Shown here piece after piece: positions 35,342 to 44,639 of a stretch of 64,000 nt of DNA. A program made the translations under genes and the position numbers. This DNA comes from CAZHJK01 sp964533275 (GTDB lineage Bacteria; Bacillota; Clostridia; Eubacteriales; Garciellaceae): assembly GCA_964533275.1 (NCBI GenBank), contig CAZHJK010000002.1, positions 1 to 64,000 on the forward strand, given 5' to 3'. Position 1 is the first letter of the stretch. The number at the start of each line of letters is the position of its first letter. The notes below the pieces were generated by a model. It did not search any database and had not been told where the DNA came from. It worked only from the letters and a program-made list of their open reading frames with translations.

Positions 35342-36865
35342 CTAAAGGTGTTTAGCTGATAACCTTAAGATTTCCTCCTGGGATGTTTCCTTAGTATTTA
35401 AAATACCAGCTATTCTTCCGTTACTCATTACTAATATTCGATCAGTTATACCTAATAACTCCGGCATTTCTGAAGATACCATTATAACAGCCTTTCCTCT
35501 ATTGGCTAGTTCTATCATTAATTGATAAATTTCAAATTTAGCTCCTACATCAATACCTCTAGTAGGTTCATCCATTAATAGTATTTCAGGTTCGGTTAAT
35601 AGCCACCTTCCAACGATTACCTTCTGTTGATTTCCTCCAGATAGAGAGCTTATTAAAGTTGTTGGAGAAGGAGTCTTTACACTCATACTTTTAATAACCC
35701 AATCCCCATCTTCTTTAATTTTATGTTCATCTAACATCTTATTTTTCTTAACATATTTCCCAATATTTGCTATAAAGGAGTTAAATCTAACATCCAAAGT
35801 AGAAAATAATCCAGTAGATCGTCTCTCTTCTGTAATAAGAGCAAATCCATTTCGTATAGCAGTTTCTGCATTTTTGTTATCTAATTTTTTATCATGCAAA
35901 TATATTTCACCTGTTGCCATTTGTCTAATTCCAAATATGGTTTCTACTAATTCTGTTCTTCTTGCACCTACCAACCCAGCTACACCTAGAACTTCTCCCT
36001 TCTTTAGTTCAAAGGAGACATCCTTCACAGAGGGTTGAACTACTGATGTCAAATTTTTCACCCTTAAAATTACTTCTCCCGGCTCATTTGTTTTTGGTGG
36101 AAAACGATTTGTAAGATCCCGTCCTACCATAAGGTTGATAATTTGATCAGTTGTTATATCCGCAACAGTTTCGGTAGCAATCCACTGTCCATCACGCATA
36201 ATTGTTATATCATCTGCAATTTTTTTTATTTCTTCAATTTTATGGGATATATAAATTATTCCGACACCATTATCGCGAAGTGATCTTATGATTTTAAATA
36301 AATGGGATACTTCTTTTTCTGTTAAAGATGAGGTAGGCTCATCCATAACAATTATTTTAGAGTTATAAGAAACAGCTTTTGCAATTTCCACCATCTGATT
36401 TTGAGAAACTGCTAGATCCTTTATTTTAGCATATGGATCTAAATTAATATCCAGATTCTTGAAAATTTCCAGTGTATCTTCATACATCCTTTTTTCATTT
36501 ATAAATAGTCCGTTGATAGGAAACCGTCCTAACCAAATATTGTCCATAATTCTTGTGGTACGAACTTGGTTAAGTTCCTGATGTACCATAGAAACTCCAC
36601 TATCCAGAGCCTGACGGGAAGATACAAAATCTACCTCTTTACCATCTATAATTATTTTCCCTTCGTCTTTGTGATATATGCCAAATAAGCATTTCATTAG
36701 GGTAGACTTACCTGCACCATTTTCCCCCATTAAAGCATGCACACTACCTCTACGAACATTGAATTTTACATTGTCTAAAGCTTTAACTCCTGGAAACTGT
36801 TTAGATATACCTGTCATCTCTAATATATAATCTTTTCCTTTATTTTCTGTTTGAGCATCAGCCAT
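35342..36865 (-). CDS. mglA: Galactose/methyl-galactoside ABC transporter ATPase
   Basis: Energises galactose uptake, 507 aa with two ABC cassettes. First cassette: Walker A GENGAGKST, Walker B IIVMDEPTSSLTEKE. Second: degenerate P-loop GLVGARRTELVE, LSGGNQQKVIVGRW and ILLMDEPTRGIDVGAK, the pattern of sugar (RbsA/MglA) ATPases. GGAGG upstream of the ATG. A hairpin separates it from mglB. Confidence 0.95.
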   Translation of the reverse strand: MADAQTENKGKDYILEMTGISKQFPGVKALDNVKFNVRRGSVHALMGENGAGKSTLMKCLFGIYHKDEGKIIIDGKEVDFVSSRQALDSGVSMVHQELNQVRTTRIMDNIWLGRFPINGLFINEKRMYEDTLEIFKNLDINLDPYAKIKDLAVSQNQMVEIAKAVSYNSKIIVMDEPTSSLTEKEVSHLFKIIRSLRDNGVGIIYISHKIEEIKKIADDITIMRDGQWIATETVADITTDQIINLMVGRDLTNRFPPKTNEPGEVILRVKNLTSVVQPSVKDVSFELKKGEVLGVAGLVGARRTELVETIFGIRQMATGEIYLHDKKLDNKNAETAIRNGFALITEERRSTGLFSTLDVRFNSFIANIGKYVKKNKMLDEHKIKEDGDWVIKSMSVKTPSPTTLISSLSGGNQQKVIVGRWLLTEPEILLMDEPTRGIDVGAKFEIYQLMIELANRGKAVIMVSSEMPELLGITDRILVMSNGRIAGILNTKETSQEEILRLSAKHL

Positions 36866-36909
36866 AAAGCAGCCTCCTTTCTTAGGTCTATCTAATCTCT
36901 AATTTAAAA

Positions 36910-36939
36910 GATGCATATGCATCAAAATGCATATGCATC
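36910..36939 (-). repeat. Intercistronic hairpin between mglB and mglA
   Basis: A 13-bp stem (GATGCATATGCAT 36910-36922 with its complement 36927-36939) and a 4-base loop. It probably protects or terminates part of the mglB message so that binding protein exceeds ATPase. Confidence 0.6.
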
Positions 36940-37000
36940 CTATTATAAGTAATTTTTATAGATTATTCTTAAACCAATAATGAATATAAGTTAACTACTT

Positions 37001-38071
37001 TTATTCGTATGCAGCCTGTGCTTCTGCAATATTATCTAAGGTAATTATTAGATAAGGTACACGAACTGCTTTGTTTTCATCTAACTCCCAAGATGTACCG
37101 TCTAATACATCTTTTCCATTAGCTACATTTAATGCTAATTCAACAGTCGCTTTTCCTTGATTAGCCGCATCATTTAAAACACTACCAACCATAATACCCT
37201 CTTCAATTTGAGTAAGTGCATCAGGAATTGCATCTACACCTACAACTGGCATAAATTTATCCCCTACAAAATAATCATTGGCTCTTAATGAATTTATTGC
37301 CCCTAAAGCCATAGCATCATTATTAGCAATTACAAATTCTATGTTATCCCCGTGCTTAGATAACCAAGCATCCATTAACTCAGTACCCTTGGCTGAATCC
37401 CACATGCCTGTTTGAAGTTCTAATTCTTCTACTTCTATACCAGCTTCTACTATTGTATCTACAGCATATTTCGTACGAGCTTCTGCATCTGGATGTCCTG
37501 GCTCTCCCTTTAATAATACATATTGAATTTTACCGTCTCCATTTGTATCCCAATCAGGATTAGCTTTCCAGGCATCTACGATTAATTGTCCTTGCATAAT
37601 ACCTGACTCTGCAGAATTAGTACCTACATACCATGCTTTATCATAGGAAGCCATATCTGCTGGATCAGGCTCCTTATTAAAGAAGATAACAGGCAAATCA
37701 GCTGCTTCTGCTTTTTCAATAATAGTAGCTGCTGCTTGAGGGTCAACTAAATTAATCGCTAAGGATTTAACCCCTCTGGAAATCATCATGTCAACATGCT
37801 CATTTTGCTTTCCTTGATCGTTTTGAGAATCTTGTATATCTATTTCAGCTAATCCATCTGCATTCGATTCTATAGCACGACGTACAAAGGACATAAAGTT
37901 GTCATCAAACTTATAAATAGTTACACCTATAGCTGGAAGATCACCAGTTTCTTCAGTTTCTTCAGCGCCCTCTTCAGGCTCTTCAGTTCCAGTTTCTTCT
38001 CCTCCACCACTACATGCCACTAAAGTAAAGAGTAATGCAAATACCAAAAGTAATACTAGAAACTTTTTCAT
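37001..38071 (-). CDS. mglB: Galactose-binding lipoprotein
   Basis: Extracellular binding protein of the Mgl importer, 356 aa. Signal peptide with lipobox LVACSGGG, then a Glu/Thr spacer and the sugar-binding domain. The calcium loop typical of glucose/galactose-binding proteins is visible as DTNGDGKIQYVLLKGEPGHP, and FVIANNDAMALGAINSL belongs to the hinge region. ATG at 38071 has AAGGGGGAAA 8 bases upstream. First gene of the galactose operon, under a sigma-A promoter and cre box. Confidence 0.95.
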   Translation of the reverse strand: MKKFLVLLLVFALLFTLVACSGGGEETGTEEPEEGAEETEETGDLPAIGVTIYKFDDNFMSFVRRAIESNADGLAEIDIQDSQNDQGKQNEHVDMMISRGVKSLAINLVDPQAAATIIEKAEAADLPVIFFNKEPDPADMASYDKAWYVGTNSAESGIMQGQLIVDAWKANPDWDTNGDGKIQYVLLKGEPGHPDAEARTKYAVDTIVEAGIEVEELELQTGMWDSAKGTELMDAWLSKHGDNIEFVIANNDAMALGAINSLRANDYFVGDKFMPVVGVDAIPDALTQIEEGIMVGSVLNDAANQGKATVELALNVANGKDVLDGTSWELDENKAVRVPYLIITLDNIAEAQAAYE

Positions 38072-38100
38072 GTGCAATTTCCCCCTTTTTATTCGCTTTA

Positions 38101-38153
38101 TGAAAGCGTTTTCATTTCAATTTTATTTTAGTAAATATTTATTGGAAAGTCAA
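38101..38153 (-). promoter_or_regulatory. mgl-gal promoter with cre (CcpA) box
   Basis: On the minus strand -35 TTGACT (38148-38153) and -10 TAAAAT (38125-38130) are exactly 17 bp apart. A perfect cre-type sequence TGAAAGCGTTTTCA (38101-38114) lies just after the expected start of transcription, where CcpA would block elongation or initiation when glucose is present. The same palindrome could also serve the LacI-type regulator. Confidence 0.8.
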
Positions 38154-38297
38154 GAACTTTTTTCTAATATTTCTCAACTTTTTTCTACATTTTTCTCATT
38201 TCCTGCTTTTTATTGATTTTCCATGCTTATATATAAAAATTTATTAATAATTTAATACCTCCAGTCTAATTATCTTATTCTTTTTGTATAAATATAA

Positions 38298-38355
38298 CCA
38301 TAAAAAAATAGTAAATATATCGTGATTTAACACTAAATATTTACTATTTTATGGT
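38298..38355 (-). terminator. Terminator of the AmmeMemoRadiSam operon
   Basis: A long imperfect stem around AATAGTAAATAT / ATATTTACTATT with T-rich flanks, 12 bases past the stop of the LigB-AMMECR1 gene. Confidence 0.6.
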
Positions 38356-38366
38356 GTTATTTCATA

Positions 38367-39797
38367 TTAGGCCTCATGTCTTATTACTTTAAAACGGTAA
38401 AGCCTCATCCCTTCCTCCTTTGAAATACCTGCCTTGTCCATTGCTATTCTAACTTGTTCTTCTATGGTATCTACTCCATCTAAGTTTGGTAGTAATAGTC
38501 CTCTTTTGTGACCCTTTTCAACGATTACTCCATATTCATTTACATCCAATTCACACTTTGATTTAATTAGCTCAGGATCCATTAATATATCCACCTTAAT
38601 ATCTAAATCCATTAATTCTTTGGGTTCTACAGCATTAAACCTAGGGTCATGACCACTGGCGCTAATACTATTATTAATAATCTCTTGGATTATATCATCC
38701 TTAGTAGGAGAAATTGTTCCAATACATCCCCTTAATTCTCCATTTTTATGTATTGATACAAAGGTTCCTGCTTTTTGGGTTTTAGCCTTCTGAATAAATT
38801 CCTTTGTAAAGACTTCCTTTACCTCTTCAAATACTAATCTTCTTCCATATCTTGCATAGGCTTCTATAGCCATGCGTGCCAGCTTTATATAATCGTCCTC
38901 ATCAGCAATTTTTTGTTGATAGTTTCCCATGATATAATCCCCGATCTTAGGTAATAAGGATGCTTCCTTCTGATCTTTATGCACCATAAAACAACCTGTA
39001 AGATATCCTACCCCAAAGGGTCCCTCATAGCTGAGCACTTTTGAGTCATATTTATAACCATCCAACAGACCAAAGCCTATTAAAAACGATCTCAATCCAC
39101 ATTGTGCAGCTTCTTCAACAAAATTATCATCCATGGTTATTAGTGGCAATGGATCCCTATCCCTAATGGCATTTTCCATCTTTTTATCAAATGAAGGTCC
39201 CGATGGATGAAAACTATATGGTCCCTCATCCTTTAAAGCATGGGAAAGGTCTCCACTACATACTAAAATTATGGAACGGTTTTCCTGCTTAATAATATCC
39301 TGTATTATTTTCCCTAAGGAATAGTTCTCTTCAAGGGGAGTAAAGCCTGGAGTGATATGTACTATGTCATAGTCTTTATAGTATTTATCAATAAAGTACA
39401 TAGGAACCATAACGCCATTATCTAGTGTAGCTTCTACTCCATACCTATTTGCAAGTTTACCATCCAATAAAATTGAGACAAAGTCATTTTCCTCAAATAG
39501 ATCAAAGATTGACTGGGATAGTCTTTTATTTACCTTCTTTTCAAATGTTATCTTTGGATATCCAAAGGTAGAAAAATCTCCCTTAAGAGTTTCCCCCTGT
39601 AGAATACAAGTACCATTACTGAAGCTATTGCCGTGGGGTGTTGTAAATATTATTGTATCCGGCTTAATATCTCTAACCAGTTGTCCTAAGCTTTCCATAG
39701 CTTCTATGGTCCTCTGGGCTTCTAACTCTTTTCCTCCCCCTATTTCCGGAATAATAATTGGGGGATGGGGCATAAATACAACCTTTAAATTTGACAT
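38367..39797 (-). CDS. AmmeMemoRadiSam protein: LigB-like plus AMMECR1 fusion
   Basis: A 476-aa two-domain protein. Residues 1-270 are a class III extradiol-dioxygenase (LigB/Memo-type) domain with candidate metal ligands in FMPHPPIIIPEIGGG, FTTPHGNSFS and CSGDLSHALKD. Residues ~290-476 are an AMMECR1 domain with its hallmark LRGCIGTISP and GHDPRFNAVEP. Together with the radical SAM enzyme directly upstream this is the AmmeMemoRadiSam system; reaction and substrate are unknown. Here protein A and the dioxygenase-like part are one chain. ATG follows GAGGTGATTTC, 4 bases after the upstream stop, so the pair is coupled. Confidence 0.9.
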   Translation of the reverse strand: MSNLKVVFMPHPPIIIPEIGGGKELEAQRTIEAMESLGQLVRDIKPDTIIFTTPHGNSFSNGTCILQGETLKGDFSTFGYPKITFEKKVNKRLSQSIFDLFEENDFVSILLDGKLANRYGVEATLDNGVMVPMYFIDKYYKDYDIVHITPGFTPLEENYSLGKIIQDIIKQENRSIILVCSGDLSHALKDEGPYSFHPSGPSFDKKMENAIRDRDPLPLITMDDNFVEEAAQCGLRSFLIGFGLLDGYKYDSKVLSYEGPFGVGYLTGCFMVHKDQKEASLLPKIGDYIMGNYQQKIADEDDYIKLARMAIEAYARYGRRLVFEEVKEVFTKEFIQKAKTQKAGTFVSIHKNGELRGCIGTISPTKDDIIQEIINNSISASGHDPRFNAVEPKELMDLDIKVDILMDPELIKSKCELDVNEYGVIVEKGHKRGLLLPNLDGVDTIEEQVRIAMDKAGISKEEGMRLYRFKVIRHEA

Positions 39798-39801
39798 GAA
39801 A

Positions 39802-40647
39802 TCACCTCACATTTCCTAAATTTACCCTACTAAAATACTTTAAGGCATTATCTTGAATTCTTTTCATAACATTTATATCCGTAGGTAGTTCATTATACTT
39901 ATACATGGGGAAATATCTTGAGATATGCAATATTAAATCTTGATTAATCTTAGCTAATCTCTTAAATAGCTCCTCCATTTTATGAATATCATCGCTTATT
40001 CCCGGAACGATCAACAAGGAAATTTCCACATGACATTTTGCTGATGCTATTTCTATAGTCCTTAGAATTCTATTTACCGTACTGCCCCCTAGTCTTTTAT
40101 AAATATGGTCACTATAGGTTTTTAAATCTATATTCATAGCATCTAAATAATCTAGTATATTCAATAATGGGTCTTCTTCGATAAATCCATTGGTTACTAT
40201 AACACTTTTTAAAGCATTTTTACGAGCTAATTTAGCTGTATCAAACATCATTTCATAAAATATTGTTGGCTCATTATAGGTATAGGCTATGGAAGGCAGT
40301 CCATGATCTAATGCTTTCTTTATTATCTCCTTTGGAGTCATCTCAATCGTATAGGGTTTTCCCATACTTATATCATGGTTCTGGCAAAATTGGCAATGCA
40401 AATTACATCCAAAACTTCCAATGGATAGTATCTCACTTCCAGGCATCCATCCCACTATAGGTTTTTTCTCAATAGGGTCTATATTTATGGCAGAAATTTT
40501 CCCATAGTTTATACTATATAGCTTACCCTCTATTACTTTTCGTACTCCGCAACGGCCTATCTGTCCATCCTTTAGCATGCAATGATGAGGGCAAAGATAA
40601 CAATGTATATATCCATCTTTTTTTTCGTAATACATAGCCTCTTTCAT
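39802..40647 (-). CDS. amrS: AmmeMemoRadiSam system radical SAM enzyme
   Basis: Radical SAM enzyme of 281 aa. The [4Fe-4S] motif is CNLHCQFCQNHD (CxxxCxxC), and an extra N-terminal cysteine set CYLCPHHC is present, as in PflA-like members of this family. Also GSFGCN before the motif and ITPKEIIKKAL-type spacing after it; SIAYTYNEPTIFYEM and GGSTVNRIL follow. ATG at 40647 is supported by homologue starts (MKEAMYYEK); a GTG four codons earlier is possible. It follows topB by 24 bases. Confidence 0.92.
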   Translation of the reverse strand: MKEAMYYEKKDGYIHCYLCPHHCMLKDGQIGRCGVRKVIEGKLYSINYGKISAINIDPIEKKPIVGWMPGSEILSIGSFGCNLHCQFCQNHDISMGKPYTIEMTPKEIIKKALDHGLPSIAYTYNEPTIFYEMMFDTAKLARKNALKSVIVTNGFIEEDPLLNILDYLDAMNIDLKTYSDHIYKRLGGSTVNRILRTIEIASAKCHVEISLLIVPGISDDIHKMEELFKRLAKINQDLILHISRYFPMYKYNELPTDINVMKRIQDNALKYFSRVNLGNVR

Positions 40648-40671
40648 ATTTGCCACCACATCCTAATAAAT

Positions 40672-42834
40672 TTATTTATCTAATTTCAATTTAGATAATG
40701 CATCAGCTAAGGCGGAATTAATCGGTGCCTTCGCCTCATTTTTTTGCTTTTTGATGTATTTTTGGGCTTCCTTCTTTGAAACCCCGCTTTTCTCTTTTTT
40801 CTTCCTCTCATTAAAGCTAGATAGTTTTTCTTTATAACCACATTTACAAGTAAAAATTTGACCTTCGCCTTGACCTCTGAGCTCTAGCTTCTTATGGCAA
40901 TTAGGACATCTGGCATTGGTGATCTTTGCTATCCCCTTTCTATAACCACATTCCCTATCCTGACAAACAAGCATTTTACCCTTCTTACTTTTAACCTCTA
41001 ACATAAACTTTCCGCATTCGGGACAGCGATTACCTGTAACATTATCGTGTTTAAATTTTTCTTCACTATTCTTTATTTCCTGTACAATATCCTTAGTATA
41101 ACTTTTTATTTCTCCTATAAACGCATCCTTTTTTAGTCTTCCCTTTGATATTTTATCCAGCTTTTGTTCCCATTTGCCTGTTAGAGCAGGAGATTTTAAA
41201 TCCTCTGGCACTAACTCTAGAAGCTGTTTGCCCTTTGAGGTAATAAATATGTCTTTCCCTCTTTTTTCAATTAGGAAGGTATTAAAGAGTTTTTCTATAA
41301 TATCTGCTCTAGTAGCTACTGTACCTAACCCTCCTGCTTCATCAATGGTCTTAACTATTTGACTATTTTTATCCTCCATAAATTTTACTGGATGCTCCAT
41401 AGCTGAAAGTAGTGTTCCTTCATTAAAGGGAGCTGGTGGCTTTGTCTCTCCAGTGGTTTGTTTAATGGAGGATATTTTTAAAATATCTCCTGCTTTTATA
41501 TTTAACTCCTGTTTTTCATGTTCATTTTGTCTTGTTTCATCCTGATAGATTTCCTTCCAACCCAATGCTAATACCTTTTCATCCTTAGTGGTAAAGGTTT
41601 CCTCTCCTATTTTTCCCTTTATAATAATCTGCTCATATTCATAGGGAGGGTAAAGCACAGCATAAAATCTTTTAACCACTAAATCATATATTTTTCTTTC
41701 CCTATCAGAAAGGGCATCTAAAAATACTCTTTGTTCTGTGGGAATAATGGCATGGTGATCAGATACCTTACTATTATCCACAAAGGATTTATTTGCCCTT
41801 ATAGATTTTTTCATTATTTTAACTGCCCATTTTGAATATTGCCCTACACTACTGGATTTAACCCTTTCTGCTAAAGTCCCTACTATATCATTTGTAAGAT
41901 ATCTTGAATCAGTCCTTGGATAGGTAAGTATCTTATGATTCTCATAAAGTCTTTGCATAGTGGATAGGGTTTCCTTGGCTGAAAAATCAAAGATTTTATT
42001 GGCATCTCTTTGTAACTCTGTTAGATCATATAATTGAGGTGCAAAGCTTTTTTTATGTTTTCTTTCAACTTCTATTACTTCTAAATCTTTATTTTTGAGT
42101 TTAGCTATTGTTTCTTCCACTAGACTTTTATTAAAAACATTTCCCCTTTGCCAATTAAACTTTAAACCTTTAGATTCAGCTGTAATACCAAAAAAAGTCT
42201 TTGGTACAAAGTTTTTTATTTCCTCTTGTCTTTTAGCTATAATTGCTAAAGTTGGGGTCTGTACCCTTCCGCAGGAAAGCTGTGCATTATATTTACAGGT
42301 TAGTGCGCGGGTAGCATTTATACCCACATACCAATCGGATTCCGCCCTTGCAACTGCTGAATGATATAGATTATCAAAGTCCTTTCCATCTCGGAGTCTA
42401 TTAAACCCTTCTTTTATGGCTTTATCTGTAACTGAGGAAATCCAAAGCCTTTTTATGGGCTTTCTAATATTGGCCTTTTCAATAATCCATCTGCCTACCA
42501 ATTCTCCTTCACGACCAGCGTCGGTAGCTAATACTATTTCACCTACATCTTTTCTATACATTAATTTTTTAACACTATTATATTGTTTGCCTGTTTGTTT
42601 GATAACATCTATTTTTAGTTGAGATGGTAATATAGGGAGAGTATCTAATGTCCAAGTCTTATACCTATCATCATAGCCCTCAGGCTCTAATAAAGTAACT
42701 AGATGCCCCAATGCCCATGTTACGATATATCTTTCTCCTTCCATATATCCATTTCCTTTTTGATTGCATTTTAATACCTTAGATATATCCCTACCTACTG
42801 AAGGCTTTTCTGCAAGTACCAAAGTCTTTTTCAT
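40672..42834 (-). CDS. topB: DNA topoisomerase III
   Basis: Type IA topoisomerase, 720 aa, decatenates and relaxes negatively supercoiled DNA. TOPRIM begins VLAEKPSVGRDISK, with LATDAGREGELVGRW for metal binding; the active-site tyrosine is in ILTYPRTDSRYL. Two C-terminal zinc ribbons: CPECGKFM...CQDREC and CPNCHKKL...CKCGYK. Ends in a Lys-rich tail. ATG at 42834 with AAAGGAAATG upstream. May share a transcript with the AmmeMemoRadiSam genes. Confidence 0.96.
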   Translation of the reverse strand: MKKTLVLAEKPSVGRDISKVLKCNQKGNGYMEGERYIVTWALGHLVTLLEPEGYDDRYKTWTLDTLPILPSQLKIDVIKQTGKQYNSVKKLMYRKDVGEIVLATDAGREGELVGRWIIEKANIRKPIKRLWISSVTDKAIKEGFNRLRDGKDFDNLYHSAVARAESDWYVGINATRALTCKYNAQLSCGRVQTPTLAIIAKRQEEIKNFVPKTFFGITAESKGLKFNWQRGNVFNKSLVEETIAKLKNKDLEVIEVERKHKKSFAPQLYDLTELQRDANKIFDFSAKETLSTMQRLYENHKILTYPRTDSRYLTNDIVGTLAERVKSSSVGQYSKWAVKIMKKSIRANKSFVDNSKVSDHHAIIPTEQRVFLDALSDRERKIYDLVVKRFYAVLYPPYEYEQIIIKGKIGEETFTTKDEKVLALGWKEIYQDETRQNEHEKQELNIKAGDILKISSIKQTTGETKPPAPFNEGTLLSAMEHPVKFMEDKNSQIVKTIDEAGGLGTVATRADIIEKLFNTFLIEKRGKDIFITSKGKQLLELVPEDLKSPALTGKWEQKLDKISKGRLKKDAFIGEIKSYTKDIVQEIKNSEEKFKHDNVTGNRCPECGKFMLEVKSKKGKMLVCQDRECGYRKGIAKITNARCPNCHKKLELRGQGEGQIFTCKCGYKEKLSSFNERKKKEKSGVSKKEAQKYIKKQKNEAKAPINSALADALSKLKLDK

Positions 42835-43013
42835 AAAATCATTTCCTTTCGAGTTCAAAACTATATATTAGAGTTTCATATTCTTTAGTTTACACTTTAC
42901 TATTATATATTACCAAGCTTATGCATTAGTTTCAAAAATTCTACATTCATAAGTTTAAAATTTTTACTTTAAAGACATACTAATTATAAATTATACAGGA
43001 AAGAGGTGTTTAG

Positions 43014-43193
43014 ATGAATAATAATGAGATTGCTGAGAGATTAGATATTAGCGTAGAATATGTGAATCAAAGTCCATCTATACAAGATACCTATAGTGAA
43101 ATTAAGAATAATCCTAATATGTCACAACAGGAAAAAGAAGACGCCTATGATGAAATGGCGGAAATTTTAAAGGATATGTTAGCAAAAAAATAA
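43014..43193 (+). CDS. Small acidic protein of unknown function (59 aa)
   Basis: A 59-codon frame (MNNNEIAERLDISVEYVNQS ... AEILKDMLAKK) with GAAAGAGGTG upstream of the ATG and a terminator right after it. The start resembles a helix-turn-helix segment (EIAERLDISVEYVNQSPSI), but the protein is too short for a sure fold. No family recognised. Confidence 0.65.
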   Translation: MNNNEIAERLDISVEYVNQSPSIQDTYSEIKNNPNMSQQEKEDAYDEMAEILKDMLAKK

Positions 43194-43204
43194 GTAAAGA
43201 AGAA

Positions 43205-43234
43205 AGGAGGTCATTTTCATTTAAATGATCTCCT
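43205..43234. terminator. Bidirectional terminator
   Basis: A 12-bp stem (43205-43216 with 43223-43234, one G-U) between the convergent 59-aa gene and the Nudix gene. Confidence 0.75.
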
Positions 43235-43243
43235 CTATTATCA

Positions 43244-43867
43244 TTAATCAAATATTGGTTGATGACATTTATTCTCTCTAGCCTTAAAACACATTTCAAT
43301 TTGTTGTTCTGTAATTCTTGTGGGAGATAAAGGAGGTAAGCTTTCCATATTAAAAAACTTCACTTTCGAGGTTTCTATATTTTCCTCAAAACAACAGTCC
43401 ACATAATCACATTCAATAAATATCTTATAAATACTATAGGGAGCAGGTAAAACATAATTTTTTTTTCTATCCAATATGGCAATCAACTTTTTAGGTACGA
43501 TCTCTGCACCTGCTTCTTCCAAACATTCCCTAATAATATTTTCTTTTAAGGAATATTCTACATCTGCCCAGCCCCCAGGCAATGACCATTTCTCATCAAT
43601 TTTTTCCTTTACTAATAAAATTTTATTATTATTAAAAACAGCAGCTCTTACATCTATTTTAGGAGTTTGATATCCAGTTTCAGAGGCAAATAGATCTCTA
43701 ATCTTTTCATGCTCTAAATCTGTATAGGTATTTATTATATCAATGCTTATATTTCTTATTGCCTCAAATCTTTCAATATCATATTTATCTTTGGAATATT
43801 CTATTCCTGCTTGGGCTATTGCCTGTAGCTTCTTAGCATATTCTAACCATTTTGGTTCATAATTCAT
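43244..43867 (-). CDS. Nudix hydrolase with N-terminal helical domain
   Basis: Nucleoside-diphosphate-linked hydrolase of 207 aa. The first ~65 residues are helical (Nudix N-terminal domain of ADP-ribose pyrophosphatase-like enzymes) and the Nudix box is LPGGWADVEYSLKENII followed by RECLEEAGAE. The usual Gx5E glutamate position carries Tyr, with the shift GGWADVxYS that is normal for this subfamily; REUxEE is intact. Substrate not certain. ATG follows AAGGGGAGTTCAAA. Confidence 0.9.
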   Translation of the reverse strand: MNYEPKWLEYAKKLQAIAQAGIEYSKDKYDIERFEAIRNISIDIINTYTDLEHEKIRDLFASETGYQTPKIDVRAAVFNNNKILLVKEKIDEKWSLPGGWADVEYSLKENIIRECLEEAGAEIVPKKLIAILDRKKNYVLPAPYSIYKIFIECDYVDCCFEENIETSKVKFFNMESLPPLSPTRITEQQIEMCFKARENKCHQPIFD

Positions 43868-44211
43868 TTTGAACTCCCCTTGTTTTAAATTAGATTTGCT
43901 ATTTAAATTACATGCATAAGCTGTGTTAAGTAATTTTTATATAATTATAAATTTTAGTAAATATTTTTATTCTGTAATAAAATTTGTTAAATCTTATATT
44001 TTCATTATAATGGATTCCTTGGTAAAATTAAACCATTAATTAAACATATGTCCATAAAACTTTATTTAATTTTATTTATATTATTATTCTATCCCTTTTA
44101 TTTAATATTAATGATGGTATTATCCTCAAAATTACTATATTAATTATGCTTATATAGAATAAATTTATCTAAGTTATTTAATAATAGATTCTAAACAAAG
44201 TTCTAAATTTT
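43868..44211. other. Gene-free AT-rich stretch
   Basis: About 340 bases between the Nudix gene and the acidic-protein gene. Very AT-rich, with a hydrophobic 31-codon frame that lacks a ribosome binding site. I see no gene, RNA or repeat here. Confidence 0.6.
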
Positions 44212-44242
44212 AGAGTTAGGCATACCTTATATGCCTAACTCT
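44212..44242. terminator. Hairpin after the 69-aa acidic protein gene
   Basis: A perfect 13-bp stem (44212-44224 with 44230-44242) and 5-base loop, 14 bases past the stop. A- and T-rich flanks; likely a terminator. Confidence 0.65.
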
Positions 44243-44255
44243 TATTTGCAAAAAA

Positions 44256-44465
44256 TTATAAAGTTCTTACCCAGAAATATTTAATCTCTAAGTCTTCATC
44301 TTCTACAGTATATTCAGCTTTATTATTTTTACTTATCCCCTTTTTATCAATAGCCATTTCTTCTTCTTTAAAATTCTCTTGTATTTCTTTATTTTCAGGT
44401 AAATCACTTTCTAATACTTCATCAACACTTACATCTTGTTCTTCAGTAAAATAAAATTTTGACAT
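44256..44465 (-). CDS. Small acidic protein of unknown function (69 aa)
   Basis: A 69-codon frame starting MSKFYFTEEQDVSVDEVLES, rich in Glu/Asp/Lys and ending in a more hydrophobic KYFWVRTL. GGGAGGG before the ATG at 44465 and a downstream hairpin support it as a real gene. No family recognised. It is transcribed away from recQ. Confidence 0.6.
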   Translation of the reverse strand: MSKFYFTEEQDVSVDEVLESDLPENKEIQENFKEEEMAIDKKGISKNNKAEYTVEDEDLEIKYFWVRTL

Positions 44466-44586
44466 AAAAACCCTCCCTTTCTCCAATGTAAGACTTTTAT
44501 TTATCCTCTTTCACTTATACTATATGACCTTTAAAATTTTTTGATAAACATAATTAAATTTTTTTAAACAGTAAAAGAGTAGACAA

Positions 44587-44615
44587 TTGAATTTACATTA
44601 ATAAACCTATAAAAT
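44587..44615 (+). promoter_or_regulatory. Putative recQ promoter
   Basis: TTGAAT (44587-44592) and TAAAAT (44610-44615) with a 17-bp spacer, 25 bases before the recQ ATG. Confidence 0.5.
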
Positions 44616-44639
44616 AGAACCATAGATTGGAGGATACTT

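Noticed and set aside
44047..44142. Hydrophobic 31-codon plus-strand frame in the AT-rich gap
   Set aside because: ATG lacks any ribosome binding site; AT-rich DNA gives such hydrophobic frames by chance.
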